Below are positions 1-7,723 of a stretch of DNA of 64,000 nucleotides, one piece after another; the stretch's first letter is position 1, and the number at the start of each line of letters is the position of its first letter. Source of the DNA: Pseudomonas asturiensis (GTDB lineage: Bacteria > Pseudomonadota > Gammaproteobacteria > Pseudomonadales > Pseudomonadaceae); assembly GCF_900143095.1 (NCBI RefSeq), contig NZ_FRDA01000004.1:199265-263264 (forward strand), written 5' to 3'. The position numbers and the translations under genes were made by a program. The notes under the pieces are model-generated. The model was not told the DNA's origin. It made no database searches and was given only the letters and a program-made list of their open reading frames with translations.

Positions 1-650
1 TGTTGTCCACGACCGAGCTGCTCGCGACTCACGACCGGGTGCTCGCCGACCTTCACGGCACCCGTCTGGCCGGACGTATCAGCCTGGGCGTACCGGATGA
101 ATACGCCACCCATGTCATCCGCGACATCCTGCCAACGTTCATCGCAGCCTGGCCCAATGTGGTGCTGGAATTGAAAACCGCACCCAGCTACGCCCTTCGC
201 GAGCAGGTACAGCGCGGCAAGCTTCAGGTGGCAGTGTTGGCGTTGCCCAAGTGCGAGGCGAGCGACGATGCGCAGCGGCTGGTATCGACCCACCCGGTGT
301 GGGTTGGACCGCAAGGGCATTCCCTGCACATGGCTGAAGTGCTTCCGCTGGCCGTACATGCCGCGCAATGCCCTTATCGGCAAGCGATGCTTGAGTCGCT
401 CAGTGAATGTGGCCGCAAGGTGCGTATCGTGCTGGAAAGTCCTTCGAATCAGGCAGTCAAGGCTTGCGTAGAAGCAGGGCTGGGCATCAGTCTGATCGAC
501 CGTTCCCGTGTCACCGCTGGCATGCAGATACTGCAAGGGCTGCCCGAGATTGCCGAACATGACGTGGTGTTTCTGAGGTCGCCGGGTTCGCGGATGGATG
601 AAGCCGTAGACCTTCTGGGCGACGCCATGCGGCAGTCTTTCCGGCTTTAG
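1..650 (+). CDS. LysR-family transcriptional regulator, C-terminal part (5' end outside window)
   Basis: The reading frame is open from the window edge (first full codon at position 3) to a TAG at 648-650, giving about 215 residues with no DNA-binding domain, so the helix-turn-helix half lies upstream. The visible part resembles a LysR substrate-binding domain: a typical first strand (GRISLGVPDEYA near residue 24), then PTFIAAWPNVVLEL, and the late motif QAVKACVEAGLGISLI that usually forms the second lobe of the effector pocket. It converges with the sensor kinase at 689, with 38 bases between the stops. The effector and targets cannot be read from this fragment. Confidence 0.85.
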   Translation, partial: LSTTELLATHDRVLADLHGTRLAGRISLGVPDEYATHVIRDILPTFIAAWPNVVLELKTAPSYALREQVQRGKLQVAVLALPKCEASDDAQRLVSTHPVWVGPQGHSLHMAEVLPLAVHAAQCPYRQAMLESLSECGRKVRIVLESPSNQAVKACVEAGLGISLIDRSRVTAGMQILQGLPEIAEHDVVFLRSPGSRMDEAVDLLGDAMRQSFRL

Positions 651-688
651 TTTTCGGTTTAAGTGTTCGGTTTTAGTCAGGCACTTGC

Positions 689-2875
689 TCACGCACTGCT
701 TTGAACAAGGTGCGCCAGACGCGAAGCAATGTCCTGACGGCGGAAAGGCTTGGCCAGAATCTCGAAATCGTCCGTCGGCACCGGTTTGGCATTGGTGTAG
801 CCGGTGATGATGAGAATGGGAAGGTCGTTGATGCGCTGACGGATCTGCCGAGCCAGTTGAACGCCGGTGATGTCAGCCATGACGTAATCGGTGATCAGTA
901 CATCCGGCCTCAGGCCTGCATCAAACAGATCCAGCGCGACTGCGGCGGACGGTGCTTCGGTAACCTGATAGCCCAGATCCTGTAAAAGGTGCGCGGTGCT
1001 GTCCCTGACCAGGTCTTCGTCATCGACCAGCAGCACGTGAACGGCCCCCTCAATGACGTGCGCCTCCAGCGATCTGGACTCTGCCCTGTTCACCGGACCG
1101 CTGGCCACGGGCAGCCAGAGATTCACCTCAGTGCCCCTGCCAGGCTGCGAGTGGATAGCGAACTCGCCACCTGACTGCAGCGCCAGCCCCTGAACCATTG
1201 ACAGACCCAGCCCCGTGCCTTTACCCACACCTTTGGTTGAGTAAAAGGGTTCAACGCAATGCCTGAGCGTGTCTTCACTCATGCCGCAGCCGTTGTCGCT
1301 GATTATCAGTCGCACGTGCCCGTCTGCGGGTGACTCGGTCGTGCCATCGAGGGTTTCACTCCGAGCACTGATGCGTACGCGACCACCTTCTTCAAGTGCA
1401 TCGCGCGCGTTGACCGTCAGGTTGAGAATGGCCAGTTCCAGTTGGTGCGGATCAATGAATACAGCAGGCAATCCATCCGGGATATCGATTTGCACCGAGA
1501 TCATCGGGCCGAGCGAGCGCTCGATCAGGTCGCTCAGGTCTGCCACCAGATGCCCGAGGTCGATCGCTTCAGGGTTGAGGGTCTGCCGACGTGCGAAGGT
1601 CAGCAGTCGACCGACCAGGGTTCGCGCGCGGTCTGCAGCCAGCAGCGCGCTTTCGGCCAGACGGGTCGAGCGCTCGTCTTCGGCGCGTCGGCTGATCAGC
1701 TCAAGCGAGGCAATGATCGGCGTCAGCAGGTTGTTGAAGTCGTGCGCAACGCCGCCGCTCAATTGGCCGACCATTTCCATCTTGCGAGACTCATGCAACT
1801 GGGCAAGGGATTTTTCGCGCTGAGCGAGCATCGTCACGACGCGTTGTTCAAGGCTTTCATTCAGGTCACGCAATGCCCGCTCGGCTTGTGCCTGATTGAT
1901 CCATAGCCAGGCCTGCTTTGTGGCCTCCCGAGCGAGTTCGAGTTCATGAGCACCAAAGGTGGTGGTGAGGGAGGGCTGGATGATCAGCGTTGCTTCCAGC
2001 TTGCCGTGCAGCACAACCGGCACATGGATCGTGCAGGGCGGCTCGTCCTGTGGGTAGCGGGCAACACGCGCATTGGCGGGGATAATGGGGCTGGCAGCGT
2101 TTTCATGCACCACCGCCTGGCCGGAGCGCAGGTCCGCCGACATGGCGTCGGTCCAGCCAGGCAACCCGTTGAAGGGAATCGAGTGTCCGGTTTCGCCGCC
2201 CTGACGAACCGTCAGACGATGGCCGTCGTCGTCCACACCGATCAGCGCCAATTGCTGAGTCCCCAGTTCGTTACCCAGGCGGCTCAGCACATGACACTCG
2301 ATGGCAACCGGATCGGATGTGGAAGGAAGCGTCTGCCCCAGCTCGACCAGGAACGCCTGGCGCCGCTCGAACTGTACGCGTCCGGTGGTCTCGGTGACGA
2401 TGCACAGTACGCCGCCAATGGAGCCGTCAGCTTCGCGGACGGCCGAGTAGGACACATCGAAGTAAACCGTTTCTGCGGCACCAAAGCGTTTTATATAGAA
2501 CGGCCGGTCTTTAGCCGAAAAGGTCTTGCCGCTGTCACGAACGCCCTGCAGCAGCGGTTCGAGATCGTTCCACAGCTCGCCCCAGCTTTCAACGGCAGGC
2601 CGCCCCAGCGCGCCTGGATGCTTGTCCCCGATGCTCGGTGCGTAGGCATCGTTGTACAAGGCGATGAACTGTGGGCCCCAGAAAACCACAATCTGGGCAT
2701 GAACGGGCAGGGCCGTGGCAATCAGGTTTTTCAGGCAGCTCGACCACTGTGACGGATGCCCCAAAGGCGAATCGTTCATCACAGTTGCTTTTAGCAACGC
2801 GGCAATCTCGCTTCCGTCGTCCAGAAAGCTCAATGCTTCGGTGTCGGCTGACGTTGAAGGGTTGAGGTTATCCAT
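689..2875 (-). CDS. Hybrid sensor histidine kinase/response regulator (PAS-GAF-HisKA-HATPase-REC)
   Basis: This 728-residue protein has no obvious membrane segment, so it probably senses a cytoplasmic signal. Domains in order are a PAS-like region (about 30-165, with FWGPQFIALYNDAYAP), a GAF-like region (about 175-320), a coiled linker, a dimerisation/phosphoacceptor domain with GGVAHDFNNLL (phosphorylated His about 378), a HATPase domain with the G boxes SDNGCGM and GTGLGLS, and a C-terminal receiver with VDDED, LITDYVM (phosphoacceptor Asp about 663) and LAKPF. The VAHDFNNLL form of the H box is common in soluble hybrid kinases of pseudomonads. No partner response regulator gene adjoins it, so the attached receiver or an unlinked protein must take the phosphate. 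The signal is unknown. No strong ribosome binding site is visible before the ATG. Confidence 0.9.
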   Translation of the reverse strand: MDNLNPSTSADTEALSFLDDGSEIAALLKATVMNDSPLGHPSQWSSCLKNLIATALPVHAQIVVFWGPQFIALYNDAYAPSIGDKHPGALGRPAVESWGELWNDLEPLLQGVRDSGKTFSAKDRPFYIKRFGAAETVYFDVSYSAVREADGSIGGVLCIVTETTGRVQFERRQAFLVELGQTLPSTSDPVAIECHVLSRLGNELGTQQLALIGVDDDGHRLTVRQGGETGHSIPFNGLPGWTDAMSADLRSGQAVVHENAASPIIPANARVARYPQDEPPCTIHVPVVLHGKLEATLIIQPSLTTTFGAHELELAREATKQAWLWINQAQAERALRDLNESLEQRVVTMLAQREKSLAQLHESRKMEMVGQLSGGVAHDFNNLLTPIIASLELISRRAEDERSTRLAESALLAADRARTLVGRLLTFARRQTLNPEAIDLGHLVADLSDLIERSLGPMISVQIDIPDGLPAVFIDPHQLELAILNLTVNARDALEEGGRVRISARSETLDGTTESPADGHVRLIISDNGCGMSEDTLRHCVEPFYSTKGVGKGTGLGLSMVQGLALQSGGEFAIHSQPGRGTEVNLWLPVASGPVNRAESRSLEAHVIEGAVHVLLVDDEDLVRDSTAHLLQDLGYQVTEAPSAAVALDLFDAGLRPDVLITDYVMADITGVQLARQIRQRINDLPILIITGYTNAKPVPTDDFEILAKPFRRQDIASRLAHLVQSSA

Positions 2876-3061
2876 CGACTTAAACGCTCTAAGAAAAAAG
2901 CGGAACTTGCGCGGTTAGAGCAGTTGAATACGCCGAGCGTTCAGTGAAAAGTTGAATAAAAACAGTCGATGTTCCAGCCCGGCTTAGAAGGTAGCGCCGT
3001 TGTTAAAGACCTGTCGATCCAGGGCGTCATGACCGCTTATGGCGCGAACGTATAAGCAAAA

Positions 3062-3082
3062 AGCCCGCGATATTCGCGGGCT
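3062..3082 (-). terminator. Intrinsic terminator of acdS
   Basis: A perfect 9-bp stem AGCCCGCGA / TCGCGGGCT with a 3-base loop lies 31 bases beyond the acdS stop. Read on the minus strand, it is followed by a run of five T. Confidence 0.8.
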
Positions 3083-3113
3083 GTGGATGACGGGATGAAT
3101 CCGCGAGCCGTTC

Positions 3114-4130
3114 TCAGCCGTCCTTGAACAGAAAACTGTAGGCATTCAGGGCTGGCACGCCGCCCAGGTGGGCGTAGAGCACTTTCGAACCTTCGGGAAA
3201 CTCGCCGTTACGGACCATGTCGATCATGCCGTGCATGGACTTGCCTTCGTAGACCGGGTCGGTCAGAACGCCTTCCAGGCGCGCGCACAGGCGGATGGCT
3301 TCCAGGGTGCCTTCGTTGGGCAGCCCGTATTCGGGGTAGGCGTAGCGGGTGTCCAGCACCACGTCGTCGGCGGTGATCTCGCGGCCCAGCTCGACCAGCT
3401 TTGCAGTGTTCTGTGCGATGCGCAGCACCTGTTCGCGGGTCTTGTCCGGCTTGGCGGAGGCATCGATGCCAATGACCCGCTGTGCTCGACCGTCGGCAGC
3501 AAAGCCCACGATCATCCCCGCGTGGGTGCTGCCGGTTACCGAGCAGACCACGATGTAGTCGAACTTGAAGCCCAACTCTTCTTCTTGCTGACGCACTTCA
3601 TCGGCAAAACGCACGAACCCCAGGCCACCGAAAGGGTGCTCCGAGCAGCCTGCCGGGATCGGGAAGGGCTTGCCGCCGCTCTCGACCACATCAGCCATGG
3701 CTTTTTCCCAGCTTGGCCGAATGCCGATATCGAAGCCCGCCGAATCCAGACGCACATCAGCGCCCATGATGCGCGACATCTCGATATTGCCGACCCGGTC
3801 GTACAGGGCGTCCGAATAGTTGACCCAGTTTTCCTGAACCAACACGCACTTCATGCCCAGATGCGCGGCGACCGCTGCCACCTGACGGGTCTGGTTGGAC
3901 TGGATGCCGCCAATCGACACCAGGGTGTCATAGCCCCCATCGATGGCCTCGGGTACCAGGTATTCCAGCTTGCGCGTCTTGTTGCCGCCGAAGGCCAGGC
4001 CGCTGTTACAGTCCTCTCGCTTGGCGTACAGCTCGACCTTGCCACCCAGGTGCTCGCTCAGGCGTTTGAGTGGCGTGATGGGCGAGGGACCGAACGTCAG
4101 AGGGTAGCGCTTGAATGTGCTCAGGTTCAT
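3114..4130 (-). CDS. acdS: 1-aminocyclopropane-1-carboxylate (ACC) deaminase
   Basis: This PLP enzyme of the tryptophan-synthase-beta fold converts ACC, the plant ethylene precursor, to 2-oxobutanoate and ammonia in the cytoplasm. From the ATG at 4130 it has 338 residues, the usual family length. [11 protein letters not shown] carries the PLP lysine at residue 51. The residues that separate ACC deaminases from the near-identical D-cysteine desulfhydrases are both of the deaminase type: Glu295 (in YEGKSMHG) and Leu322 (in [10 protein letters not shown]). An upstream ATG at 4163 would add 11 residues, but the [21 protein letters not shown] start matches the family. It is divergent from an Lrp-type regulator, the usual acdR-acdS arrangement. 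Activity lowers ethylene in a host plant and yields nitrogen for the bacterium; that role is family knowledge. Confidence 0.93.
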   Translation of the reverse strand: MNLSTFKRYPLTFGPSPITPLKRLSEHLGGKVELYAKREDCNSGLAFGGNKTRKLEYLVPEAIDGGYDTLVSIGGIQSNQTRQVAAVAAHLGMKCVLVQENWVNYSDALYDRVGNIEMSRIMGADVRLDSAGFDIGIRPSWEKAMADVVESGGKPFPIPAGCSEHPFGGLGFVRFADEVRQQEEELGFKFDYIVVCSVTGSTHAGMIVGFAADGRAQRVIGIDASAKPDKTREQVLRIAQNTAKLVELGREITADDVVLDTRYAYPEYGLPNEGTLEAIRLCARLEGVLTDPVYEGKSMHGMIDMVRNGEFPEGSKVLYAHLGGVPALNAYSFLFKDG

Positions 4131-4190
4131 ATCGAGTCTCCGTTGAGAGGGGCATCCAGGCATGAGGTTTTACGCAGTGCCTGGGATGGG

Positions 4191-4249
4191 TCCTATCATA
4201 GGAAATAGCCTGATAAGTGTGGTTGCAAAGAATTGTTCAAATAGGAAAT
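4191..4249. promoter_or_regulatory. Candidate AcdR operator region between acdS and acdR
   Basis: The 170-base divergent intergenic region contains a palindrome TCCTATCATAGGA (4191-4203). It overlaps the first of two direct copies of ATAGGAAAT (4198-4206 and 4241-4249), whose starts are 43 bases, about four helical turns, apart. Repeated sites in phase are expected for an Lrp-type octamer. The binding itself is inference. Confidence 0.4.
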
Positions 4250-4300
4250 TAAGATTAGTGTTAATGCCATCAAACCTTTTTAAATGTTGTGAAATATCAA

Positions 4301-4807
4301 ATGAAAGCAATAAATGAACGCAGCAAAAAGCTGACATCCGATGTTGCGCCGCCGCTGGACCGGATTGACCGCACGATTCTCAAGACGCTGCAGCGTGATG
4401 CGTCCATCTCCAATGTGGCGCTGGCGGAAAAGGTCAGGCTCAGCCCGCCCGCGTGCCTGAGGCGTGTGGAGCGGCTCAAGGAAAACGGGGTCATCAAGGG
4501 TGTGGTGGCGTTGCTTAATGGTGAGGTGCTGGATGCGGGGATGGTGGTGCTGATCGGTGTGGTGCTGGACCGCTCGACGCCGGACTCCTTCGCCCAGTTC
4601 GAAGCGGCTGCGCAGAAGGTGTCCGGGTGCATGGAGTTCCATGTGGTCACCGGTGAGTTCGACTACTTCATGCTGCTGCGCACCAGGGACAGCCAGAGCT
4701 TCAACCGCCTGCATGCCGAGCAGTTGCTTTATCTGCCGGGCGTTCGGCAGATCCGCTCGTTCATGGGGCTGCGCCAGGTGCTGTCGACGACCCACATTCC
4801 TCTCTGA
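4301..4807 (+). CDS. acdR: Lrp/AsnC-family regulator, probable activator of acdS
   Basis: The protein has about 168 residues. An N-terminal winged-helix/AsnC helix-turn-helix (LDRIDRTILKTLQRDASISN, then VRLSPPACLRRVERLKENGVI) is followed by a C-terminal RAM/ligand-binding domain (VVLIGVVLD...FHVVTGEFDYFMLLRTRD). Divergent placement next to acdS and family knowledge of AcdR support a role as the ACC-responsive regulator of acdS. The frame also allows a GTG start at 4289 (172 residues); neither start has a clear Shine-Dalgarno sequence. It converges on the next gene, with stops 4 bases apart. Confidence 0.82.
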   Translation: MKAINERSKKLTSDVAPPLDRIDRTILKTLQRDASISNVALAEKVRLSPPACLRRVERLKENGVIKGVVALLNGEVLDAGMVVLIGVVLDRSTPDSFAQFEAAAQKVSGCMEFHVVTGEFDYFMLLRTRDSQSFNRLHAEQLLYLPGVRQIRSFMGLRQVLSTTHIPL

Positions 4808-4811
4808 ATGA

Positions 4812-5291
4812 TCAGTCCGGCGACAGGTAATGCTCCTGCAGGTAGCACCTCATCAGGAAGCGGGTCGCGGCGAGGATTTCTTCCACCTGAGCCTGTGGCG
4901 AGTTGCTGGAAGGCATCTGTTCTTCGGGACGGATCAGTTCCAGAAAGTGCATCTTGTGCCCACAGACCGAGCCCAGCCATGCCAAATGAGCAGGGTGGCT
5001 AGCTTCGACGTCCAGCAAATAGCAGGTCTTGGGGATCGCACCCAGTAACTGGCTGATTTCGCATTCGGACACCCGGTGTGCATCGAACAGACGGTTTTCA
5101 GCGTCCAGCCATTCATCTTCCAGTGTTGCCGATTGTCTGATCATCAGCCACGCCACTTGCGGCCAGTCGCTGAGTTCGTGAGAGAGGTACTCGATCAGGC
5201 GTGCCGACAGATTGGCGTTGGAAATGATGATCACCCCGGTCTCCTGCGACACGGGTTTCATCCATTGCGCTCGCTGTGAATCATTCGTCAT
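4812..5291 (-). CDS. Conserved-looking protein of unknown function, 159 aa
   Basis: I do not recognise this protein. It starts at an ATG preceded by AAGGGG with 6 bases spacing; the longer frame to 5339 lacks such a site. The sequence is soluble, with no signal peptide or membrane segment. It has an alpha/beta look at the start (TGVIIISNANLSARLIEYLSHEL), a Trp-rich middle (DWPQVAWLMIRQ, DEWLDAENRLFDA), a possible Rossmann-like strand (CYLLDVEASHPAHLAWL) and a helical C-terminus. The N-terminal half loosely resembles the receiver-like start of some LuxR-type regulators, but no DNA-binding domain follows. Its neighbours give no functional hint. Confidence 0.7.
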   Translation of the reverse strand: MTNDSQRAQWMKPVSQETGVIIISNANLSARLIEYLSHELSDWPQVAWLMIRQSATLEDEWLDAENRLFDAHRVSECEISQLLGAIPKTCYLLDVEASHPAHLAWLGSVCGHKMHFLELIRPEEQMPSSNSPQAQVEEILAATRFLMRCYLQEHYLSPD

Positions 5292-5366
5292 GAACAGCCC
5301 CTTGCGGTCGATTGCGTCGCTCGTCTGGTCGGGTTGCAAAGCAGTAGTCGTGCCACCGGCTCAAGT

Positions 5367-5413
5367 ACTGAGCGAAAAGTGGCTGCGCTCGCCGACTTTT
5401 CGTACAGAGCCTA
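5367..5413. repeat. Short palindromic repeat, apparent internally deleted copy of the element at 48.1 kb
   Basis: The left arm GCGAAAAGTGGCTGCGCTCG is joined directly to the right arm CCGACTTTTCGTACAGAGCC. Both arms match the two ends of the longer element at 48062-48206, but here nothing separates them. The result is a hairpin of about 47 bases between two divergently transcribed genes. Confidence 0.6.
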
Positions 5414-5527
5414 ACGTTCCCGTGTCGCCGGGGTCATAGGCTCAATGCTTTGCAATGCCGCACGGTGGTGGCTTGTGATTCAATACGCACCGGTTTTGGT
5501 TTTTCTACTTGCTCAAGGACTTTGATT

Positions 5528-6436
5528 TTGGCTGCTGGAAGCTTGCTTACCCTGCTTGATGACATTGCGACGCTGCTGGATGACGTGGCCCTTGCCACGA
5601 AAAAGACCGCAGGCGTGCTGGGTGATGATCTGGCGCTCAATGCGCAACAGGTGACCGGCGTATCCGCCGACCGTGAATTGCCGGTGGTCTGGGCCGTGGC
5701 CAAAGGCTCGTTGCTCAATAAAGCGATTCTGGTGCCCGCGGCGCTGCTGATCAGTGCCTTTGCGCCGTGGGGGATCTTGCCGTTGCTGATGATCGGCGGC
5801 GCGTTCCTGTGCTTCGAAGGCTTCGAAAAGATCGCCCACAAGTGGCTGCACAAGGAAAGCGGTGAGGAGCACGAACAGCGCAAGCAGGCCACGACCGATG
5901 CGTCGGTGGACATGGTGGCGTTCGAGAAGGATCGCATCAAAGGCGCAATTCGTACCGACTTCATTCTGTCGGCGGAAATCATCGTACTGGCGCTGGGCGT
6001 AGTGTCGACACGGCCGTTCATGGATCAGGTCGGCGTGCTGGTGATCGTGGCGGTGCTGATCACGGTTGGCGTTTACGGGCTGGTGGCCGGTATCGTGAAA
6101 CTCGACGACCTGGGGCTGTACTTGAAGAAGAGCGCCAGTTCATTCGCACAGAAACTCGGCGCTGGCCTGCTGTGGCTGGCACCGGTGTTGATGAAACTGC
6201 TGTCGATCCTCGGCACCGCCGCCATGTTCATGGTCGGTGGCGGGATTCTGGTCCACGGCCTGCCCTTCGCTCATCACTGGGTTGAGGGCGTGACGGCAAG
6301 TGCTGCGGGGGCTGTGGGCGGATTGTCGGTGATCGTTCCGACACTGGTCGATGCGGTTGCAGGCATCATTGCCGGTGCGCTGCTGGTATTGATCGTGACG
6401 TTTGCGGGCAAGGCGTGGAAGGCCGCCAGGGCTTAG
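5528..6436 (+). CDS. DUF808 (YedI-like) inner-membrane protein
   Basis: The N-terminus ([37 protein letters not shown]) and the following membrane segments match the DUF808/YedI family, whose function is unknown. I chose the TTG at 5528 because the family starts [16 protein letters not shown] and AAGGA lies about 9 bases upstream; this gives 302 residues. Longer in-frame starts read into a poor N-terminus. Hydrophobic segments are visible near [71 protein letters not shown] and the C-terminal [19 protein letters not shown]. It appears to be monocistronic. Confidence 0.85.
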   Translation: MAAGSLLTLLDDIATLLDDVALATKKTAGVLGDDLALNAQQVTGVSADRELPVVWAVAKGSLLNKAILVPAALLISAFAPWGILPLLMIGGAFLCFEGFEKIAHKWLHKESGEEHEQRKQATTDASVDMVAFEKDRIKGAIRTDFILSAEIIVLALGVVSTRPFMDQVGVLVIVAVLITVGVYGLVAGIVKLDDLGLYLKKSASSFAQKLGAGLLWLAPVLMKLLSILGTAAMFMVGGGILVHGLPFAHHWVEGVTASAAGAVGGLSVIVPTLVDAVAGIIAGALLVLIVTFAGKAWKAARA

Positions 6437-6469
6437 CCCTGAGCGTTCCTCAGGCTCCGTGTGTGAACG

Positions 6470-6557
6470 GTGGGAGGCGGCTTGTCGGCGATGCAGTCGA
6501 CGCGGTGTATCAGGAAAACCGCATCATCGTTCATCGCGGACAAGTCCGCTCCCACGA
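6470..6557. repeat. REP doublet (inverted pair)
   Basis: A unit TGGGAGGCGGCTTGTCGGCG (6471-6490) faces an inverted unit CGCGGACAAGTCCGCTCCCA (6535-6554). The pair lies between the converging stops of the DUF808 gene and the nucleoside channel gene, the usual place for REP elements. Confidence 0.75.
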
Positions 6558-6561
6558 GCTC

Positions 6562-7347
6562 TCAGAAGAACACTTTCACCAGCAAACTTGCGGTGTTCTG
6601 GTCGGTATCGAAGGAGCGGGTGTCCTTGATGCCGTATTTGTTGGTCCAGTAGTCATACTCGATACCGACGTACAACTGACGCTCCGGGTAGTTGAGCGCT
6701 TTGCCCAGGTCGTATTTGATCTGCGGGTTGAAGTGCAGGTTGGAGTGGTACGTGCCGCGTGAAGTCTCGTCGTTGTCGACGACCCAGTCCATGAAGCCGT
6801 CGATCAGCACATCCGATTTGCCCACCGGAATGGTGTAAGACCACACTGGCGTGATCTGCCACACGCCGTCGCCCGGGCGGTTGCCTTCGGTGTGGCGCTG
6901 ATAGAAGTTGAGCTGGAAATAATCGAAGCCCGGAATCTTCAGATCGAACGCAGGGCCGATCAGGTACGACTCGTTATCGCCTTCGCCGAACTCGTAAGTG
7001 GCGGCCAGCAATACATCGGTGATCGGACCGAACTCAAACTTCTGGCCGAATATCTTGCCCATCGACAAACGTGGAGAGAACTCGCCGTAGTAGGTGTTAT
7101 CGCCTGCGTTTGCATCTTTCTTGCCGTTGTAGAAGATCTTGTCAACGAAGAAGAAGTTGTCGCCGTACTTCCAGCTGTCGGCATGTTCGAACGTAAACGT
7201 CTGCTGGATATGCGGATTGACAGTGAAGTCCCGTCCATTGAGATAGGTCAGGCTATTGCTCTGCCACTGGAAAATATCCCCCGCCATGGCTGGCGCTGCG
7301 GCCAGCAGACTGCTGGCCAGTAACACGCTGGAAAGAGTACGGTTCAT
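6562..7347 (-). CDS. OmpK/Tsx-type outer-membrane nucleoside channel
   Basis: The protein has 261 residues with a cleavable signal peptide (hydrophobic stretch to PAMA, cleavage about 22/23). The mature start GDIFQWQSNSLTYLNGRDF is typical of the Tsx/OmpK beta-barrel family, and the protein ends in VKVFF with the terminal Phe required for barrel insertion. Tsx-family channels pass nucleosides and related small solutes across the outer membrane. The next genes degrade purines, so a role in purine nucleoside or base uptake is plausible, though this is inference. The gene is alone on its transcript. Confidence 0.87.
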   Translation of the reverse strand: MNRTLSSVLLASSLLAAAPAMAGDIFQWQSNSLTYLNGRDFTVNPHIQQTFTFEHADSWKYGDNFFFVDKIFYNGKKDANAGDNTYYGEFSPRLSMGKIFGQKFEFGPITDVLLAATYEFGEGDNESYLIGPAFDLKIPGFDYFQLNFYQRHTEGNRPGDGVWQITPVWSYTIPVGKSDVLIDGFMDWVVDNDETSRGTYHSNLHFNPQIKYDLGKALNYPERQLYVGIEYDYWTNKYGIKDTRSFDTDQNTASLLVKVFF

Positions 7348-7723
7348 TCAGTGTATCCCTTGAGTTAGATCATGATGGTGCAGACCGGCGTTCTGAGTGA
7401 CGCCTTGTCCGGGGGTAATAATTTGTCTGTTTGGTCAGCTTTGAGTAATTAGCAAGAGCTGCGCCAACTACTGAAAAACAGCCGCAGTCATCCTTGAACC
7501 GACACCTGGATGTCGGTTTGAGCACTTTTCCATGGGCAACAGACGCTTGACTGATCAGTCAGTTAGTTGGCTGGGGGGAAATGAGCAACAAGTCGCTAAA
7601 TGATCGGTCGGTTTGCAGCGGCGGCGCAGGATACTGACTCGCGCTCAGGGGCTCAAGTGCTCCAGCACAGGGCGGCTGGAGCGAAAACGGGGCGACATTC
7701 AGGTTGACTGTCGCCCCGTTGAC
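7348..7723. other. Intergenic region: upstream of the Tsx-type gene and downstream of puuD
   Basis: This 376-base gap holds the promoter of the Tsx-type gene, a perfect 14-base palindrome TGACTGATCAGTCA (7548-7561) that may be an operator, and the puuD terminator (7686-7720). I see no credible small gene. Confidence 0.6.
7686..7720 (-). terminator. Intrinsic terminator of the puuD operon
   Basis: A perfect 12-bp stem AACGGGGCGACA / TGTCGCCCCGTT with an 11-base loop sits 3 bases beyond the puuD stop. On the minus strand the stem runs into TTTTCGC. Confidence 0.8.
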
